Below the pieces are notes generated by a model. That model was not told the DNA's origin and ran no database searches. It saw only the letters and a list, made by a program, of their open reading frames with translations. From assembly GCA_913057725.1 (NCBI GenBank), contig CAJXOS010000046.1:1-41509 (forward strand): a DNA stretch of 41,509 nucleotides. The letters are read 5' to 3'. Positions 8,385-16,792 of this stretch are shown piece by piece (within the stretch, counting starts at the first letter, position 1; each line of letters opens with the position of its first letter). The stretch is from an uncultured Lewinella sp. Its GTDB lineage: Bacteria > Bacteroidota > Bacteroidia > Chitinophagales > Saprospiraceae. A program made the position numbers and the translations under genes.

Positions 8385-8413
8385 TAAATTTAGGGATTTG
8401 TTTTGAGTTTCAA
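8385..8413 (-). promoter_or_regulatory. Candidate Bacteroidota promoter of the cargo operon
   Basis: On the minus strand a TTG (complement of 8411-8413) is followed after 18 bp by TAAATTTA (8385-8392). The Bacteroidota consensus is TTG-N17-23-TAnnTTTG, so only the last base of the -7 box differs. Transcription would start about 20 bp upstream of the ATG at 8358. This is by eye only. Confidence 0.35.
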
Positions 8414-8443
8414 TGGGTTTAATTTTAATTTTATCAAGTTCTT

Positions 8444-8506
8444 GTTCTTTTCCATGATGAAAAGAACCAACCTGCCTGCCAGTGAGGCCACTGCCGAGCA
8501 GGCAGG
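8444..8506. repeat. Two adjacent perfect 9-bp inverted repeats
   Basis: GTTCTTTTC (8444-8452) and GAAAAGAAC (8459-8467) flank a CATGAT loop. CCTGCCTGC (8471-8479) and GCAGGCAGG (8498-8506) flank an 18-nt loop. Both lie just upstream of the candidate cargo-operon promoter, in the 558-bp gap with the DUF4407 gene. They may be intergenic repeat elements, operators, or structures in readthrough RNA. No U-tract follows either on the minus strand. Confidence 0.55.
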
Positions 8507-8685
8507 AAGTCGAGGCTGTATCATTGTCTTGTTTTGTAATTACATTTTAATACGATAGGTGCTAAAACAACTGTTTTTCAAAGCCTTTTGTTATCTCTTA
8601 CTTCCGGGGTTGTTCATTTTTAGCTTCGCTGCTACTCCGTGGTCTCAATCGCAACAAAAACGAACCAAAAAATGCTCGCCCCGCT
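8507..8685. other. Non-coding part of the 8359-8916 intergenic gap
   Basis: The 558-bp gap between the cargo operon and the DUF4407 gene has no credible ORF. This part is AT-rich and without recognisable sites apart from an AACAAAAACGAACCAAAA stretch near 8652-8670. The rest of the gap is occupied by the promoter, inverted repeats, direct repeats and terminator listed separately. Confidence 0.4.
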
Positions 8686-8768
8686 AACTCCGAGGAGCTT
8701 GCGACGATCACCGCAGGTAGACTCGCTTCGCTCAACTCAGAGGAACGCAGTGACAATCACCGTAGGTA
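8686..8768. repeat. Pair of ~35-bp direct repeats around a CTCGCTTCGCTC core
   Basis: Unit 1 (8686-8719) and unit 2 (8734-8768) both read AACTCxGAGGA, a variable part, GAC, then ATCACCGxAGGTA. They are separated by GACTCGCTTCGCTC (8720-8733). That core is identical to the CTCGCTTCGCTC of the repeat array at 2081-2092, so the same dispersed repeat family occupies both intergenic regions. Confidence 0.65.
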
Positions 8769-8875
8769 AACAGTACCGGGGCCACCTTCCCGCCTGTATT
8801 TGATAGTTTACTACATGTGTATTGATTGGGATAACTTTAATGTCGGAAGTATTATTTCTGCAAAGCTTGCTTTGC

Positions 8876-8904
8876 AAAAACTCCCCCTTCCCCAGGGGGA
8901 AGGG
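8876..8904 (-). terminator. Rho-independent terminator after the DUF4407 gene
   Basis: On the minus strand, just past the stop codon at 8917, a GC-rich stem CCCTTCCCC / GGGGAAGGG (8904-8896 with 8893-8885) is followed by GGAG and five U residues (complement of A8876-8880). A second stem TGCAAAG/CTTTGCA (8859-8876) overlaps the end of the U run. This ends the NTPase-DUF4407 operon and separates it from the cargo operon. Confidence 0.65.
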
Positions 8905-8916
8905 CCGGGGATGGGG

Positions 8917-10050
8917 CTATTTCTTCTTCCGCTTTTCCTTCTCCACCCACTCATTGATCTGATCCTGCATCAGCTCCAACTGTGCATTGGAGAGGGCCTT
9001 GATAGCCTTGCGTTTTTGGGCTACGGCTTCTTCTATTTCTGCCTGATCAATGCTCTCCTGAAGTTGCTGCTGTTTATTAGCTGCTCGGCGTTGGTCATCC
9101 AGCTGGCCTTTTTGGCTCAGGGCATAGGCTTCTTCGGCGCGGCGGAGGCCCAGTTCGTAGGGGCCGATGGGGGAGAGGAGCTTGGCCAGGATGGGCGATA
9201 TCTCTATGAGGAAGATCAGAAGCGGTATCAGCATGCGGGGGCCGGGGGGTAGCTGCTCGCTGGCGGCCAATTTGGCTACCAGGCCGTAGGAGAAGACGGA
9301 TTCAGTGTCTGCTACCGTTTCGGTGCGGGTGGCTTTGAGCTCGGCTATTTCTGTGCGGATGAGGGCTATTTGTTCGTCGTTGCTGGCTTTGGCGGCTTCG
9401 TATTCGCGCTGGGCTTGCAGGTACTTGGCTTCTTTGCGCTCGCACTCGCTGCCGCGGCCACGTTTGCCGGTGCCGCAGGTGCCATCGCACTCGCATTTGT
9501 AGTCCTGGTAGTTGCTTTCACGAAGTTGGAGTTTGGCTTCGGTGGCGGCTTCCAGGCGGCTGATGGCGGCTTCCTGGTCTTGCAGCCTGGTTTCGTATTG
9601 CTGCTCTACGGCGGCCAGCTTGGCTACTTTTTGGTCTTGTAGTACGGCGGCTATTTCAGATTCGAAAATGCGAATCTCCAAGGGCTTGGATATGACCAGG
9701 GCTAGCAGTACGGCCAGTGCTAAGCGGGGTACAGCCTGTACCAGCTGCTTGCCAAAAGACTGGTCTTTTTTGATGGTAGACACCATGAAGCGATCCAGGT
9801 TGAAGATCACCAGGCCCCAGAAAAGGCCAAAGGGGATGGCTGCCGCTGCGGAACCAAAGGCGGTGTACAGGGCGTAACCACCCGATAGGGCTGCCAGCAT
9901 TCCGGTAAAGAGCACGGTAGCGCCAATACCTACGGCTTTAATGTGCTCCGATTCGGGGCAGCTCAGCAGAACTTGCTTGTTCATGCCTGCGCAGAACCAC
10001 AGGAAGCGGGTCAGGCCAGATACTTGGGGCGTACTATTGCTCATCGCCAT
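8917..10050 (-). CDS. DUF4407 membrane protein with Cys-rich coiled coil
   Basis: The 377-residue protein matches the DUF4407 layout. It has an N-terminal FLWFCAGMNKQVLLSCPESE motif, TM helices at about 38-64, 69-87 and 108-122, a long coiled coil at about 130-250, and another TM at about 270-291. GLFWGLVIFNLDRFMV is typical of the family. The coiled coil holds a four-Cys cluster (Cys186, 188, 192 and 203) that could bind a metal. The function of DUF4407 is unknown; topology suggests an inner-membrane scaffold with an extended helical hairpin. The start overlaps the end of the upstream gene by 17 bp (11 bp if the second ATG at 10044 is used), showing translational coupling with the Ig-like/PLD-like and NTPase genes. 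Confidence 0.85.
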   Translation of the reverse strand: MAMSNSTPQVSGLTRFLWFCAGMNKQVLLSCPESEHIKAVGIGATVLFTGMLAALSGGYALYTAFGSAAAAIPFGLFWGLVIFNLDRFMVSTIKKDQSFGKQLVQAVPRLALAVLLALVISKPLEIRIFESEIAAVLQDQKVAKLAAVEQQYETRLQDQEAAISRLEAATEAKLQLRESNYQDYKCECDGTCGTGKRGRGSECERKEAKYLQAQREYEAAKASNDEQIALIRTEIAELKATRTETVADTESVFSYGLVAKLAASEQLPPGPRMLIPLLIFLIEISPILAKLLSPIGPYELGLRRAEEAYALSQKGQLDDQRRAANKQQQLQESIDQAEIEEAVAQKRKAIKALSNAQLELMQDQINEWVEKEKRKKK

Positions 10051-11227
10051 CGTTTTTGCTCACAAAGAAGTTACCCAATTTTTGCCAGAGACTATCCGGG
10101 GGGCTCGGTTTCTCCAATGGCGGGGGAGGGGGTAGGAGGGCATCTGCGGCTAGTGCATTTATTGCAGGGGCGGTAGGCCCGTCTGTTGGTAGCTCGGGTT
10201 GCTGTTGCTGCACCTGGGCTAAGAAAGCATCTACTTGTACCAGGTCCAACACGTTGAGTACAATCGCCTGTTGGATGGTCGTATCGCCCTGCCGGGCGAT
10301 GATGCTAAAGGTGCTTAGCTCCGTCACCATGAAGTCGTGCATGCCTTCGGCGGAAACCTCGCCCAACTCAGAGTGCTGCACACTGTCGGCATTGAATACC
10401 CGCCAGTAAACGCGCAACAGTTGGCCTTTGACAACGCTGTAGTAATTCGGTAGACTAGCCAATGGCGACACCAATATCTCTTGCCCACTGCCAGGCTCGA
10501 AAGTAGTGAGCCGGTAGGTGATTTTAGCCGCTGGATTAACGGCTACTGCTGCCGAGGCAGTGAACTGTCCGTTACGGCTTTGAGCCGTCAGTAGGAAGGT
10601 CACGTCCTTTTCGGCACGTAGGATTTTGCGGCCGTTTCGGCCCACCGCGCCAATACCCTGGCTGATGATTACATTGGTAGCGCCTTCCACCGTCCAGCTG
10701 AGCTCAAAAGGCTCGGCAATGTCAACTTGCTCGGGGCGGGCGGTGAACTGGATTTTTACAGGTTCTTCACCCGCTTGCTGGGGCGAATCGGTCTGGTAAG
10801 CACCAGCGGTGCTGGATTCAAAGCGTTTCGCCTGGCTGAGGTATTCATCAAAACGATCCTGGTATTTTAGTACCCACTCATCCGTCAGTACGCCCATTTC
10901 GTAGCGGTCCAGGAAGGGCATGTAGCGTTCACAGAGCAGGGTGTCATCATCGATGAGCATAAAGCTTCGGCCTTCGCTTTGGCCATCGTAGAAGTAGATG
11001 TGCCCGCCCGCTTCTTCCAGGCGCTCTAGGTAGCGATCGGCAATTTCCAGGTGGGCCCAATGGGGCCTGCTGATGAGAAAGTCCACCCGACAGCCTGCCT
11101 TGGCCTGCCGCAGTACCAGGCGCGTGAGGCTTATCTCCAGGGGCGTCTGCCCCCATACTTGTATGGAGGTTTGCGCATCCTGTAGTGCATCCAGCACCTG
11201 TTCGTTTATTTTGCTACTGCGGGGCAT
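10034..11227 (-). CDS. Degenerate phospholipase-D-like protein with Ig-like domain
   Basis: I prefer the ATG at 11227 (397 residues, MPRSSKINEQ) because AAGGAA lies immediately before it. An upstream ATG at 11284 would add 19 residues and a larger overlap with the NTPase gene. The N-terminal ~135 residues resemble half of a PLD-superfamily fold (helix, strand-rich SIQVWGQTP, CRVDFLISRP, HIYFYDGQ, SFMLIDDDTLLCERYM). The HxKxxxxD catalytic motif is replaced by GRSFMLID, so it is probably inactive and binding only. A middle beta-sandwich (EPFELSWTVEGATNVIISQG, GIGAVGRNGRK) is Ig-like. The end is Pro-rich. No signal peptide is seen. It overlaps both neighbours, so NTPase, this protein and DUF4407 are likely made together. 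Confidence 0.65.
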   Translation of the reverse strand: MPRSSKINEQVLDALQDAQTSIQVWGQTPLEISLTRLVLRQAKAGCRVDFLISRPHWAHLEIADRYLERLEEAGGHIYFYDGQSEGRSFMLIDDDTLLCERYMPFLDRYEMGVLTDEWVLKYQDRFDEYLSQAKRFESSTAGAYQTDSPQQAGEEPVKIQFTARPEQVDIAEPFELSWTVEGATNVIISQGIGAVGRNGRKILRAEKDVTFLLTAQSRNGQFTASAAVAVNPAAKITYRLTTFEPGSGQEILVSPLASLPNYYSVVKGQLLRVYWRVFNADSVQHSELGEVSAEGMHDFMVTELSTFSIIARQGDTTIQQAIVLNVLDLVQVDAFLAQVQQQQPELPTDGPTAPAINALAADALLPPPPPLEKPSPPDSLWQKLGNFFVSKNDGDEQ

Positions 11228-14200
11228 TTCCTTGTTCGTGATAAGAGGTAAGGCGGTCCAGGTATTCCCATTGTGGTAGTACACCCGTACGCCATACTTT
11301 GATATTCAATAGATCGGCTCCCACCAGCTCATTGGCATTGAGGTAAGCAATCTTTTGGAAACCTACCGTACCCTGCTGGATATCGATATGGCGCCAGCGT
11401 GAATCCACATCAGCGAGGTCCCAGAAACGAAGCCCGGCACCTACGGTTGCCAATTGTGGACGATCCGGCGCAAAGTCTAAGGCCAGTACCGAGGTACGAT
11501 GCCCTGTGTATGTTCTAAAGCCTAAACCAAAGGCATTTTCGTCTTTATCCAACAAGCCTAACCAGGAGGGGAAGTCTTTACTCAATAGCAATTCTCCAGT
11601 CTCTGTACCCATGGCCAGATAAGCTTCGTTATCCGCAGGGTAGCGCTTGAGGCCAATGCTGGTAACCACTATGTCTGGTGTCACAATCTTATGCGGGCGA
11701 TTGAGTCGGAAGCCTCTTCTGGTGCGCTCAAGGCGGAACACTAGGGCGCCGTCTTTACCCCCCACCAAGAGGGTTTGTGTAATGGGGTCTACCGCAAAAT
11801 CATTGGTCCGTGGGAAATCATAGGTTTCCACGATCTCTTGCTTTAACAGGAGCCGCTTAGTCCGCAAGTCCATGACGGCAATGCCCGTAGCATAGCCAAT
11901 GTACAAGAGTGGTACACCGTCGATACGGAAATGCTCCAGATGGTAGACAGAATTGGACATCTCGGTCAGGAGCTTTTGAGGATGTTCTCCGCGCGGATAT
12001 TCAAGACCACCATAGCTGTAGATGCGCCCGGCCGCAGTGCCTACAAAGATGACCTCTTCTCCATCAGGTTCCTGATAGAAAGTCATCGTATTCACTAGTG
12101 TTGGGACAGGTTTCGGCATGACGTAGCCTTCCGGAGGATCGTCCTTGTTGGGGTTTTCTAGTAATACAACCACCTGTCCATTGGCATCACCAAAAGCCAT
12201 TTTATCGGCGTCAACAGGGCTACTTGCTAGCGCGCGAATTTGGGCAGGTACAATGGTAGATACCGGCCAGTTCAGTTCCTTATTGCCAAAACGATGCTCC
12301 TTACCATTGGCGAGTATGTCGATATGGGCCTCCAACGCGTAGTACAGATAAGGCTGCTGGATACCCAAGCCATAGGCCTCTCGTCTTTCGGCATCGTAGA
12401 GGTGCTCTTTGCTGTATCGCCAGAGCTGCTCTAGGGAAGGTGCTTGGTCGGGCGTAAAGCCAGTTTCTTTATCCTTCTTTAAGAAGTTCAGAATGTCTCC
12501 TATGATTGGTTTTGCGTACAGCCCGGTGGGTTCTTCTCCTTCTTTTAGATAGGAAAAGAGATCCCCGATAAGGGAAAGGGCATAGATGCTTCGATCTCGC
12601 TCTTCTTTACGGTTACTGAAGGGCAGTAGATCAATATGGTTTTGGTTGGTATCTCTACCGATGCTATCCCGCTGGTGGAAGTATTGCAGTACTTTTTCGT
12701 AGGACTGAATGCTATCAATTTCCACCACTTCTTGGTGCAGGGCATAGAGGTCGAGGAAGTCATTGTTGGTTTCGGTGTTGAGTACGTCGTAGTACTGCAA
12801 CATTTCTACAAAGTCAACCAGATCGAGGTTCTCTTTGGCTGCCTTTGCTGTATCACACGCCCGAACGGCGAAAATCATGGTAATCACCGAAAGTGTACCC
12901 AAGGCGGTAATGATGCGGTTAATCCGTCGGGTCCGCTTTTCTTTGCGAATCTGTTCGGCGCGTTCCCGTTCCAAGGCTAATTGGGTAGCCCTTTCACTGG
13001 TATCCACAAACCAACGCGCTACCCATAGCTGGGTAACTGGATTGGTAGCCGGTATAGAAAACTTTGTCCGTACTTCCTTCAGGAATTCTAATGAGAAACC
13101 AGCAGGTTCTGGTGGCAGATAGCGCTCCGCCCAGGTTTCGTTAGGCTGGCCGGTATCGCGCCAAGCTACCGCACCGGATAAGGAGGCGCCGGTGTAGAGT
13201 AAGTCTTCGGTTTTGGGCGCTTCTTTCTCTTCCTCTCCTTTGTTGAGCCACTGATTGGGTAGTTGCTTAAATTGCTCGAAGAGCTGCTCAAAAGAAGAGT
13301 TTTTGGCGGCAGTAGTTTCAGCAGTTGCTTCTCCGTTGGTGTTTGTCTTTCCCCGGGCTTTATCCATTGCCACCTGCGTGCTGTAGGTCTTGGCGTCGCG
13401 AATAATGGCCTTATAGATATTGGCATGGAGCAGTTCTTCTTCTGCCCAGTATTGCATCCGCTGCCAGCTGTGTAAGATGGCCGGGTTGTTGATGTCTACA
13501 ATACTGTGTTCGGTCAGTTTTTCTTCTTCGCTGCCCAATACGTCTAGGAATACATGCTTGGTCACCTCATTAGCGTGCACGCTGTTGAAGTGGTCAATAA
13601 TGGCTTGCAGGTCGGCCATCTTGACCTTATCCTTCGGTAGGCGATTACATAGCTTCAGTAGGTCTTTCGCAAACAGTGGTTGGGGTAAAGGCACGGCATC
13701 GGGGCCTTCAAAGGTGAGCGCCTTGAATAGGAACTCGGCAATGTTCTGTAGGCGTCCTTCCTTGCCCTCTGTTTCCGGTAGGCTATTGAAGAGGCGCTCT
13801 AAGTGGTGATTGAGGGCTTCTTCCATGCCACTACGCGGACGGGCCTTAAGCTCTCCATTCTCATCAATGTAGTGGTCGTCAGCACTGATCTGGTCGAAAG
13901 CTTTTAGTAGTGCTCCCGGTGCCTTCTGTTCTTCTTCTGAGAGTTCGCTAAATAGCAGTTGGGTATAGTTCAGGCAGTGCCGGAGCTTGTACAGCGTTTG
14001 CCGATCCTCGTTTTGTTCAAGCTTTGCCAGTCCTTGTAGCAGGCGGCTTACGTATTCTCTTTCTTCGTCTGTACTTGCGAGGGCCTTAAGTTGATCCTGG
14101 TATTCTACCGCTGATAGGAAAGGGACATTGAAACGGAAATTGTTGATGGCCTCCGGCATACCCCGATAGCGACTAAAGTGTCCGAGGTTTTCGGTATCCG

Positions 14201-14774
14201 TGATAAAGACAAGATAAATGGGGAGTTTCTCCCGGGCTGTTGTCATCACAAGATCCAGGAAGCGGATGTCGTCGCCACTCTCCGCTACTTGCGGGATGAA
14301 ATCCTGGTAGCGATAGAGGTCTTGCTCCTGATTGATGGCTATGAGGAGGTTGAAGGGCTCTTCCGACACCTCCAATGCATCTTCGTATACCTTGATGAGG
14401 CCGTGGTTGCCTTCGCGTAGCTGCGTTTCTATGTGCGCATAATCGTTGATCTGCGCAGCACCCTTGGGTTTAAGGGCACCGGGCTTGGCCAAATCCAATG
14501 CCAAATGCCGTATAGGATTTGCATTGGGATTGGTCCAGATCATCTTCCAATGCTTGCCATTGTCGCCACTTACATCCCCACTTTCTACTGCATTGCGAAG
14601 GGCAATATCCACCAAAGAAGACTTGCCTGCTCCCTGGTTACCCAGCAGTACTACGAAATGATCATTGATTAATTTATTGCGGAGTTTTCGAGCCAGGTCG
14701 CCCCGGTCAAAATAGAGCGAATCGCGAGTCCGCTCCAGCAGAGTTGGAGTCTGAATATCGGTGTTAGAAGACAT
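11214..14774 (-). CDS. STAND-type P-loop NTPase with TM segment and C-terminal beta-propeller
   Basis: The 1186-residue protein has a Walker A motif GNQGAGKS at 45-52, preceded by the hydrophobic strand FVVLL. A Walker-B-like segment (FNLLIAINQEQDLYRY, about 141-156) resembles the DQFEE region of novel STAND (nSTAND) NTPases. One TM helix lies at about 618-640 (RIITALGTLSVITMIFAVRA), placing the NTPase in the cytoplasm and the rest across the membrane, or the whole protein on one side if the segment is buried. From about residue 840 onward there are repeated beta-propeller blades, the clearest being a WD40-type GHRTSVLALDFAPDRPQLAT. STAND proteins are signal-responsive switches, so it may sense a partner and control assembly or firing of the injector, or act in defence; neither is shown. 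It heads a three-gene operon. Confidence 0.75.
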   Translation of the reverse strand: MSSNTDIQTPTLLERTRDSLYFDRGDLARKLRNKLINDHFVVLLGNQGAGKSSLVDIALRNAVESGDVSGDNGKHWKMIWTNPNANPIRHLALDLAKPGALKPKGAAQINDYAHIETQLREGNHGLIKVYEDALEVSEEPFNLLIAINQEQDLYRYQDFIPQVAESGDDIRFLDLVMTTAREKLPIYLVFITDTENLGHFSRYRGMPEAINNFRFNVPFLSAVEYQDQLKALASTDEEREYVSRLLQGLAKLEQNEDRQTLYKLRHCLNYTQLLFSELSEEEQKAPGALLKAFDQISADDHYIDENGELKARPRSGMEEALNHHLERLFNSLPETEGKEGRLQNIAEFLFKALTFEGPDAVPLPQPLFAKDLLKLCNRLPKDKVKMADLQAIIDHFNSVHANEVTKHVFLDVLGSEEEKLTEHSIVDINNPAILHSWQRMQYWAEEELLHANIYKAIIRDAKTYSTQVAMDKARGKTNTNGEATAETTAAKNSSFEQLFEQFKQLPNQWLNKGEEEKEAPKTEDLLYTGASLSGAVAWRDTGQPNETWAERYLPPEPAGFSLEFLKEVRTKFSIPATNPVTQLWVARWFVDTSERATQLALERERAEQIRKEKRTRRINRIITALGTLSVITMIFAVRACDTAKAAKENLDLVDFVEMLQYYDVLNTETNNDFLDLYALHQEVVEIDSIQSYEKVLQYFHQRDSIGRDTNQNHIDLLPFSNRKEERDRSIYALSLIGDLFSYLKEGEEPTGLYAKPIIGDILNFLKKDKETGFTPDQAPSLEQLWRYSKEHLYDAERREAYGLGIQQPYLYYALEAHIDILANGKEHRFGNKELNWPVSTIVPAQIRALASSPVDADKMAFGDANGQVVVLLENPNKDDPPEGYVMPKPVPTLVNTMTFYQEPDGEEVIFVGTAAGRIYSYGGLEYPRGEHPQKLLTEMSNSVYHLEHFRIDGVPLLYIGYATGIAVMDLRTKRLLLKQEIVETYDFPRTNDFAVDPITQTLLVGGKDGALVFRLERTRRGFRLNRPHKIVTPDIVVTSIGLKRYPADNEAYLAMGTETGELLLSKDFPSWLGLLDKDENAFGLGFRTYTGHRTSVLALDFAPDRPQLATVGAGLRFWDLADVDSRWRHIDIQQGTVGFQKIAYLNANELVGADLLNIKVWRTGVLPQWEYLDRLTSYHEQGNAPQ

Positions 14775-15022
14775 ATGGGTCAGGTATGTAGGTCACGATA
14801 TAGCAAAGGGATTTCCTGCATAAATCGCTCGAACAAGATAATTAAATTGGGTAGGAACCGGCGATTTTGCTAGAAAAAAACTACATTTGGTTGACGTCTT
14901 TTCCCCTTTTCCAGTATTGCAAGCCGCAAGGTTTGATCTAATATTCAGGTGTGTATTGCTTGAATATTGGAACGATTAAATTAAAACGATCCTCCGAAAT
15001 CGATTGATTTGAGTGCGACCGT
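14775..15022. other. Divergent intergenic region with a candidate -7 box
   Basis: This 248-bp gap separates the NTPase operon (-) from the secreted-protein/GH18 operon (+). TACATTTG at 14882-14889 matches the Bacteroidota -7 consensus TAnnTTTG exactly on the + strand, but no TTG lies 17-23 bp upstream of it. On the minus strand TCCCTTTG (complement of 14804-14811), with TTG 22 bp upstream, is a weak candidate for the NTPase operon. No ORF is present. Confidence 0.35.
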
Positions 15023-16792
15023 ATGAGACCTGTATTACCCATATTCTTACTTCTAATTTGTCAGCTGTTCTATTGTACTTTGGTAGAGGGGCGACCGGCT
15101 CATCCTGTGCCCGGTTTTAGCACCGTACAGCCTACGGATTCTACCGCTACACCCACCACTATAGATCCGACGGGGCAGTTTAAGCTCAAGCGGCTTGCAG
15201 CTACTCGTTTTCCATTAACTGCATTACAAGTAGGAGATACACTGCGCCTGAGTTTCAGTACCCAGGATAGTGGCCCGGTGCGTTCTGTTTTTGTACTAAA
15301 CCAGCAAGGTGAAACCCTCGCAGCAGGGCAAGAAACTTCCCTCTTTTCAGCCGAACTGACCATTGAAGAGGGTTGGTTGCCTATGGAAGTGGTCGTGAAA
15401 GCTTCTCCTGGCCTTAAGCGTACAATCGGTGACCTGCGCAGTGTGCGCATTCCGCCTGTACCAGATACGACAGCTTGGGTACGTGATACCAGCTATCTCA
15501 ATCCTGTAGGCCAGCCTAATACGGATGGGTTTTACTACCAGGATTCAATGATTAGTGTTTTTCAAATCAACAGGGGGGATTCTCTTCTCCGCTACCGGGA
15601 GCTGGTACATACGGATGCCAATAGTGTACTCCGTTCTCGGAGAAAACTTGTCATCAAGCCACAGCCCCAGGATTCGGAAGTTCTTCTACCTCGTGGAGAG
15701 CAACGAATCCGGTGGTGGAAGTCTGCTTGCTTCAACTATCAGGGCTTTGAGCCCGGCGATACCATATTTGTCAGTATCAATGCCGCCGGGAAGAAACCAC
15801 GACTCGTCAAGCGGATTCAAGCTCGTGACAACTTCACTACCCGCAAGGAATTGGGGCGTGTCACTTACAATACGATGGCTTATCAAGATACAGTGGTCAT
15901 CACCGAGGAGGAATGGCTGTGCTACCGCCTCAAAGGTACACCGGGCTTGAAGCGGCAGTTTGTCGACTTGCAGGTGGTGCGCCAACCGCCTACGCTTTAC
16001 GATACGGTTTATCAGCTTACCGATTCTCTATTTACGCGGGTGGTGAAGCCAATACAGGACACAATTCTTGCGCCTATCATGGATGAGGTTTCGTCCATCA
16101 GTAATGTGCTGAATATCGAGCGTCTGCCTTTCACTACGATCCCGGTTCAGGTACCGAGAGAGGCTGTGCCCGATGCTAAACTACAGGGGCTTTTCTACTG
16201 GATTGGCCTCAGTGATGCCAGTTTAGCGGCCTTCAATACGCTGGAAGAAGAAATAGCTGCGCTTTGGCCTGCACCAGGTGTGTCGGCAGCTATTACGGCT
16301 TATGGTTTTGAACGGGTTAAGTTATTGCCCCGAGAGCTCAGCGCTGATTTGTCTTTTGGGTTCACCAATGCTCGGAACAAAGATATTTTGGAGCGTCGGC
16401 TGAAGTCGAGAGGACGCTTGTCGGATGACTTAGGGCCACTGATTGATGGTGTAGGCACCCTCTTTCAATTGGATCGGCAAGCCGATACTTATGGGAGGCT
16501 ATTAGCGTACCCTTGTAGCAGCCTTTCTTCTTGTAAGTGTGATGCCAGCTGCCTGGGGAGTAGGCAAGAGCGTTGCGAAGATTGCTGTAGTTGTGCCTTC
16601 TACAAAACGAAGACTGTTGATGAGGTAAGCCAACAGACGTCGTATGATTTCTACTTGAATTTTATTAATGATAGTGCTGTAAACAGCTATCCACTATACG
16701 TGAAAATCGTTGGCTTCTACACCTTGTTTCAAGGTTGGTCAGAGCGACTGGAGTTGAAAGATGTTCGCGTTCAAGAAATTCCCTTGCCATGA
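15023..16792 (+). CDS. Secreted, internally duplicated, Cys-rich protein of unknown function
   Basis: The 589-residue protein starts with a signal peptide (MRPVLPIFLLLICQLFYCTL). Two related beta-rich domains follow, at about 50-150 and 225-330. Each ends in the same motif: SPGLKRTIGDLRSVRIPP (128-145) and TPGLKRQFVDLQVVRQPP (307-323). The C-terminal half is helical. A cluster of eight Cys lies at 498-524 (CSSLSSC, CKCDASC, then CEDCCSC), likely disulfide-bonded or metal-binding outside the cytoplasm. I do not recognise the family. The stop codon overlaps the start of the GH18 gene (ATGA), so the two are translationally coupled and may work together in the envelope. Confidence 0.7.
   Translation: MRPVLPIFLLLICQLFYCTLVEGRPAHPVPGFSTVQPTDSTATPTTIDPTGQFKLKRLAATRFPLTALQVGDTLRLSFSTQDSGPVRSVFVLNQQGETLAAGQETSLFSAELTIEEGWLPMEVVVKASPGLKRTIGDLRSVRIPPVPDTTAWVRDTSYLNPVGQPNTDGFYYQDSMISVFQINRGDSLLRYRELVHTDANSVLRSRRKLVIKPQPQDSEVLLPRGEQRIRWWKSACFNYQGFEPGDTIFVSINAAGKKPRLVKRIQARDNFTTRKELGRVTYNTMAYQDTVVITEEEWLCYRLKGTPGLKRQFVDLQVVRQPPTLYDTVYQLTDSLFTRVVKPIQDTILAPIMDEVSSISNVLNIERLPFTTIPVQVPREAVPDAKLQGLFYWIGLSDASLAAFNTLEEEIAALWPAPGVSAAITAYGFERVKLLPRELSADLSFGFTNARNKDILERRLKSRGRLSDDLGPLIDGVGTLFQLDRQADTYGRLLAYPCSSLSSCKCDASCLGSRQERCEDCCSCAFYKTKTVDEVSQQTSYDFYLNFINDSAVNSYPLYVKIVGFYTLFQGWSERLELKDVRVQEIPLP

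Noticed and set aside
11228..11284. Upstream ATG extending the PLD/Ig-like protein by 19 residues
   Set aside because: These residues lie inside the NTPase coding end and look unrelated to the domain; the ATG at 11227 has AAGGAA directly before it.
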